Shown: piece by piece, positions 62,160 to 64,000 of the stretch
Layout of the letters: the number at the start of each line of letters is the position of its first letter
How positions within the stretch are numbered: the first letter of the stretch is position 1
From: Hydrogenimonas sp. SS33
Lineage (GTDB): Bacteria; Campylobacterota; Campylobacteria; Campylobacterales; Hydrogenimonadaceae
DNA: 64,000 nt
Reading direction: 5' to 3'
Assembly: GCF_040436365.1 (NCBI RefSeq)
Contig: NZ_AP026369.1
Span: forward strand, 682,001-746,000
Program-made: the position numbers and the translations under genes
Notes under the pieces: generated by a model
What the model was told of the DNA's origin: nothing
The model's input: the letters and a program-made list of their open reading frames with translations, nothing else
Databases searched by the model: none

Positions 62160-62727
62160 CGAATGCTTTACAGAGATGTTCCGTCAGTGAATCTTCCACC
62201 GCCGCGATAGAAATATCACACCCCTCCGCCCTCAATGATGTCGGCACGATCCCCTCCAACCCGCAGGGGTTGACCCGGCTGTGAAAGGCCAGATCCACAT
62301 CGACATTCAGCGCCACGCCGTGGAGGCTCACACCGCTTCTATAACGAAAGCCAAGGGAAGCGATTTTGCGGTTTTCGATGTAAAAGCCCGGGGTTTCCCT
62401 GTTATAGCGTGCCGGCACCTTCAACAGATCGAATAGCGCTTCGTAGGCCCGTACTACCCTCCGATAGAAGAGAGCCGGCTGCGGAGCCTGAAAACAGAAG
62501 TAGGCCACCAGCTGCCCGGGGCTGTGACAGGTGACGGAGCCGCCGCGGTCGGTGCGGAGGGTCGGTACGGGCCAGCTGCCGTTGTCGTCCCGGCCGACGG
62601 TGAATACATCGGGATGTTGGCAGAAGATCAGATGGTTTTGGCCGTCCCGGCAGGCCTGGGCGTGGACTTCGTCCATCTGCTTTCGGGCGGTTTCGTAGTC
62701 GATGAGGCCCCAGTGGTGGAGGATCAT
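62146..62727 (-). CDS. lipB: Octanoyl-[acyl carrier protein]-protein octanoyltransferase
   Basis: 193 residues. RGGSVTCHSPGQLVAY, NRKIASLGFRY with the catalytic Lys and NPCGLEG with the catalytic Cys are intact. Transfers octanoate from ACP to lipoyl domains before LipA acts. The ATG overlaps the hepT stop (ATGA), so lipB translation is tied to the upstream toxin-antitoxin module. Confidence 0.93.
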   Translation of the reverse strand: MILHHWGLIDYETARKQMDEVHAQACRDGQNHLIFCQHPDVFTVGRDDNGSWPVPTLRTDRGGSVTCHSPGQLVAYFCFQAPQPALFYRRVVRAYEALFDLLKVPARYNRETPGFYIENRKIASLGFRYRSGVSLHGVALNVDVDLAFHSRVNPCGLEGIVPTSLRAEGCDISIAAVEDSLTEHLCKAFDETL

Positions 62728-63098
62728 TTCAAATCATCAAGCATACGGGAGATTGTATTTTGCAGCGGTTCGACATGTTCCTTGCAAATCCCGAAAATCA
62801 CCTCGGCATCCATATCGAAATAATGGTGGGAAAGAAGATCACGAATTCCTTTGATCGACTTCCAATCGATTTCCGGATATTGGGCGAGAAGTTTCCGGCC
62901 GGTGATTTTGTCGATGTTCTTTAGCGCTTCGCCAATCGCGATCAAACGCATACAAATACTGTCAAGTTTTATCAAACCCTCATCATTTTGTAAAAAGTCA
63001 TCAGCAATTTTCGCATAAGAACAGCGCTTTTTGACAAGAGAGATCGAATCATTGATCTGTTGAAGTATCTCGATAACCAGTGATTTATCGTAAGACAC
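62724..63098 (-). CDS. HepT-like HEPN toxin (DUF86)
   Basis: 124 residues from GTG 63098, preceded by GAGAGG at good spacing; a TTG start at 63116 is possible but has no ribosome site. The RNase motif RX4HXY is present as RDLLSHHY. It should be paired with MntA, overlapping by 14 bases. MntA-type enzymes AMPylate the HEPN toxin to block it. Base use is more AT-rich than lipB, hinting at transfer. Confidence 0.85.
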   Translation of the reverse strand: MSYDKSLVIEILQQINDSISLVKKRCSYAKIADDFLQNDEGLIKLDSICMRLIAIGEALKNIDKITGRKLLAQYPEIDWKSIKGIRDLLSHHYFDMDAEVIFGICKEHVEPLQNTISRMLDDLK

Positions 63099-63378
63099 GG
63101 ATACCCTCTCTTTCAATGCGACGTTTGAGATAGGGATTCATACGGTCCCAGAGCCGAACGAGATCGACGGGTTTGTCGAGATCCTTTTCGATCATCTCTT
63201 TCACCGCCACCAGAGAAGAGAGTTTGGGAGGCATTTCTACAAAAATGTCTATGTCGCTCTTCTCCGTCGCTTCATCACGGGCATAACTGCCGAAAAAGCC
63301 GATAGCAGTCACTCCGTATCGTTCCTGCAAAACGGGATAGCGCTGCTGGAGATACTCAAGAATCTCTTTTTTCGTCAT
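63085..63378 (-). CDS. MntA-like minimal nucleotidyltransferase antitoxin
   Basis: 97 residues with the GSX10DXD motif (Gly30, Ser31, Asp42, Asp44 in GSYARDEATEKSDID). Single-domain nucleotidyltransferase, antitoxin of the HEPN toxin next to it. It begins 12 bases downstream of the end of the Lpd-family gene, inside what looks like a lipoyl operon. Confidence 0.87.
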   Translation of the reverse strand: MTKKEILEYLQQRYPVLQERYGVTAIGFFGSYARDEATEKSDIDIFVEMPPKLSSLVAVKEMIEKDLDKPVDLVRLWDRMNPYLKRRIEREGIRVLR

Positions 63379-63390
63379 GCAATAATTATA

Positions 63391-64000
63391 TCAAAGGCGT
63401 AAAAACGCCTTCTCCAGCGATTCGCTGAAGGTGGGGTGGGCCAGAATGGTGCGTTTGGCGGTGGCGATATCCAGCTCGCCCCCCAGGGCCATGGCGACGG
63501 TGGCGATGAGCTCTTCGGCATTGGGGGCGAAGATCTCCCCGCCGGCGATGAAGCCTTCTGCATCGGCGTAGACCACCATCACACCCAAGTGCGCGTCGTG
63601 GGTTTCGGCGAAGGGCAGGCCCGCCAGGGGCACGACGCTTTCGCTGTATCTCTCCTCCGCTTTTTCGAAATCGGTGCGGACGTTGCCCACCAGGGCGTAG
63701 GAGCACGGCAGGGTATGGATGAATTTGACGATGCGCTCCAGCCTGATAGGCTCGGGGGCCTTGCCCAGGATGCGCTTGACCACGTAGAGCACCTCGGCCC
63801 TTGCGGCGTGGGCCAGCTGGAGCTTGCCGTTGCAGTCGCCGATGGCGTAGTGGTCCGCCAGGGAAGTCTCGAAATGTATGTCGGTTTCGATCCCCTTGCG
63901 CCCCACGGCGATCTCTGGCGTCTGAACGATGTCGGTGACGGCGTGGCGGCCGGTGGCGACCAGCAGGGTGGGCACGTAGTGCTCGCTACCCTCTTTGAAG
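63391..64000 (-). CDS. Dihydrolipoamide dehydrogenase-family protein (5' part outside window)
   Basis: The frame is open to the right window edge (FKEGSEHYVPTLLVATGR…). Visible are the second FAD motif HYAIGDCNG and the C-terminal dimer domain with the catalytic His/Glu pair in HPTFSESLE. The CxxxxC redox site lies outside. Its position before mntA/hepT/lipB/lipA suggests a role with lipoylated proteins. Paralogue of 41522-42919, but clearly divergent. Confidence 0.82.
   Translation of the reverse strand, partial: FKEGSEHYVPTLLVATGRHAVTDIVQTPEIAVGRKGIETDIHFETSLADHYAIGDCNGKLQLAHAARAEVLYVVKRILGKAPEPIRLERIVKFIHTLPCSYALVGNVRTDFEKAEERYSESVVPLAGLPFAETHDAHLGVMVVYADAEGFIAGGEIFAPNAEELIATVAMALGGELDIATAKRTILAHPTFSESLEKAFLRL

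Overview
The window looks like chromosomal DNA of a Campylobacterota (former Epsilonproteobacteria) bacterium, probably a free-living lineage of the Hydrogenimonas/Nitratifractor/Sulfurovum kind. This is inferred from gene content and order (envC-like/ftsX/ftsE/trmB/FN3-lipoprotein/rluD/rodA block, long-form TrmB, DUF2202 lipoprotein, SQR-like flavoprotein, many short membrane proteins in overlapping operons); no rRNA or marker alignment was possible. Genes are densely packed, often with ATGA or GTGA stop/start overlaps, and GTG and TTG starts are fairly common.

Layout. 1-1308: 3' part of a beta-propeller lipoprotein. 1554-7597 (minus): cell-division and translation block. 7641-11177 (plus): rodA, a CAU tRNA whose promoter lies inside rodA, a histone-deacetylase-like hydrolase, and an NfeD/stomatin pair. 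11184-12935: small genes around a 163-bp MITE with 35-bp inverted ends and a 9-bp target duplication. 13207-17978 (minus): glycogen phosphorylase/enolase and a Crp-family regulator pair. 18190-20421: diiron protein, DedA, TrmH-type methyltransferase. 20471-27631 (plus): five-gene membrane/ion-homeostasis run (DUF389, NRAMP-like, CPA1 antiporter, DedA, MscS), ending at a large imperfect palindrome. 27883-29644 (minus): HdeD and YfdX. 29768-31341 (plus): ABC-type ATPase plus a PD-(D/E)XK-like protein, a possible uncharacterised two-gene system. 31345-40524: amino-acid permease, then an AT-richer block with an OmpR/histidine-kinase pair, DUF2202 lipoprotein, EF-hand and haem-binding proteins, followed by a TolC/HlyD/FtsX-like/ATPase exporter.

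40582-49252 (minus): second HdeD, Lpd-family flavoprotein, class I aldolase, GAPDH with altered cofactor motif, VapBC-type toxin-antitoxin, 2-hydroxyacid dehydrogenase and PEP synthase. 49239-52228: LOG protein, MgtC/DUF4010 protein, PPK2. 52295-59100: two paralogous P3A proton ATPases flanking a Tat-exported SQR-like flavoprotein. 59110-64000: beta-CASP nuclease-like protein, phosphoglycerate mutase, lipA/lipB, an MntA-HepT module translationally coupled to lipB, and the 3' part of another Lpd-family gene.

How the genes fit together. Enolase, phosphoglycerate mutase, GAPDH, aldolase, PEP synthase and glycogen phosphorylase give much of a gluconeogenic/glycogen route, as expected for an autotroph. 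A second theme is envelope, pH and ion stress (HdeD x2, YfdX, proton ATPases, antiporter, MscS, DedA x2, PPK2). Several promoters (RR-HK, DUF2202, YfdX/ATPase, enolase, PEP synthase) carry similar half-sites spaced 11 bp (roughly TWAACG-N5-TWAAYG), so a shared OmpR-family regulator is a testable hypothesis. Heptamer arrays (TTGGTCA)n occur at three intergenic sites. All calls come from reading the sequence; no database search was run.
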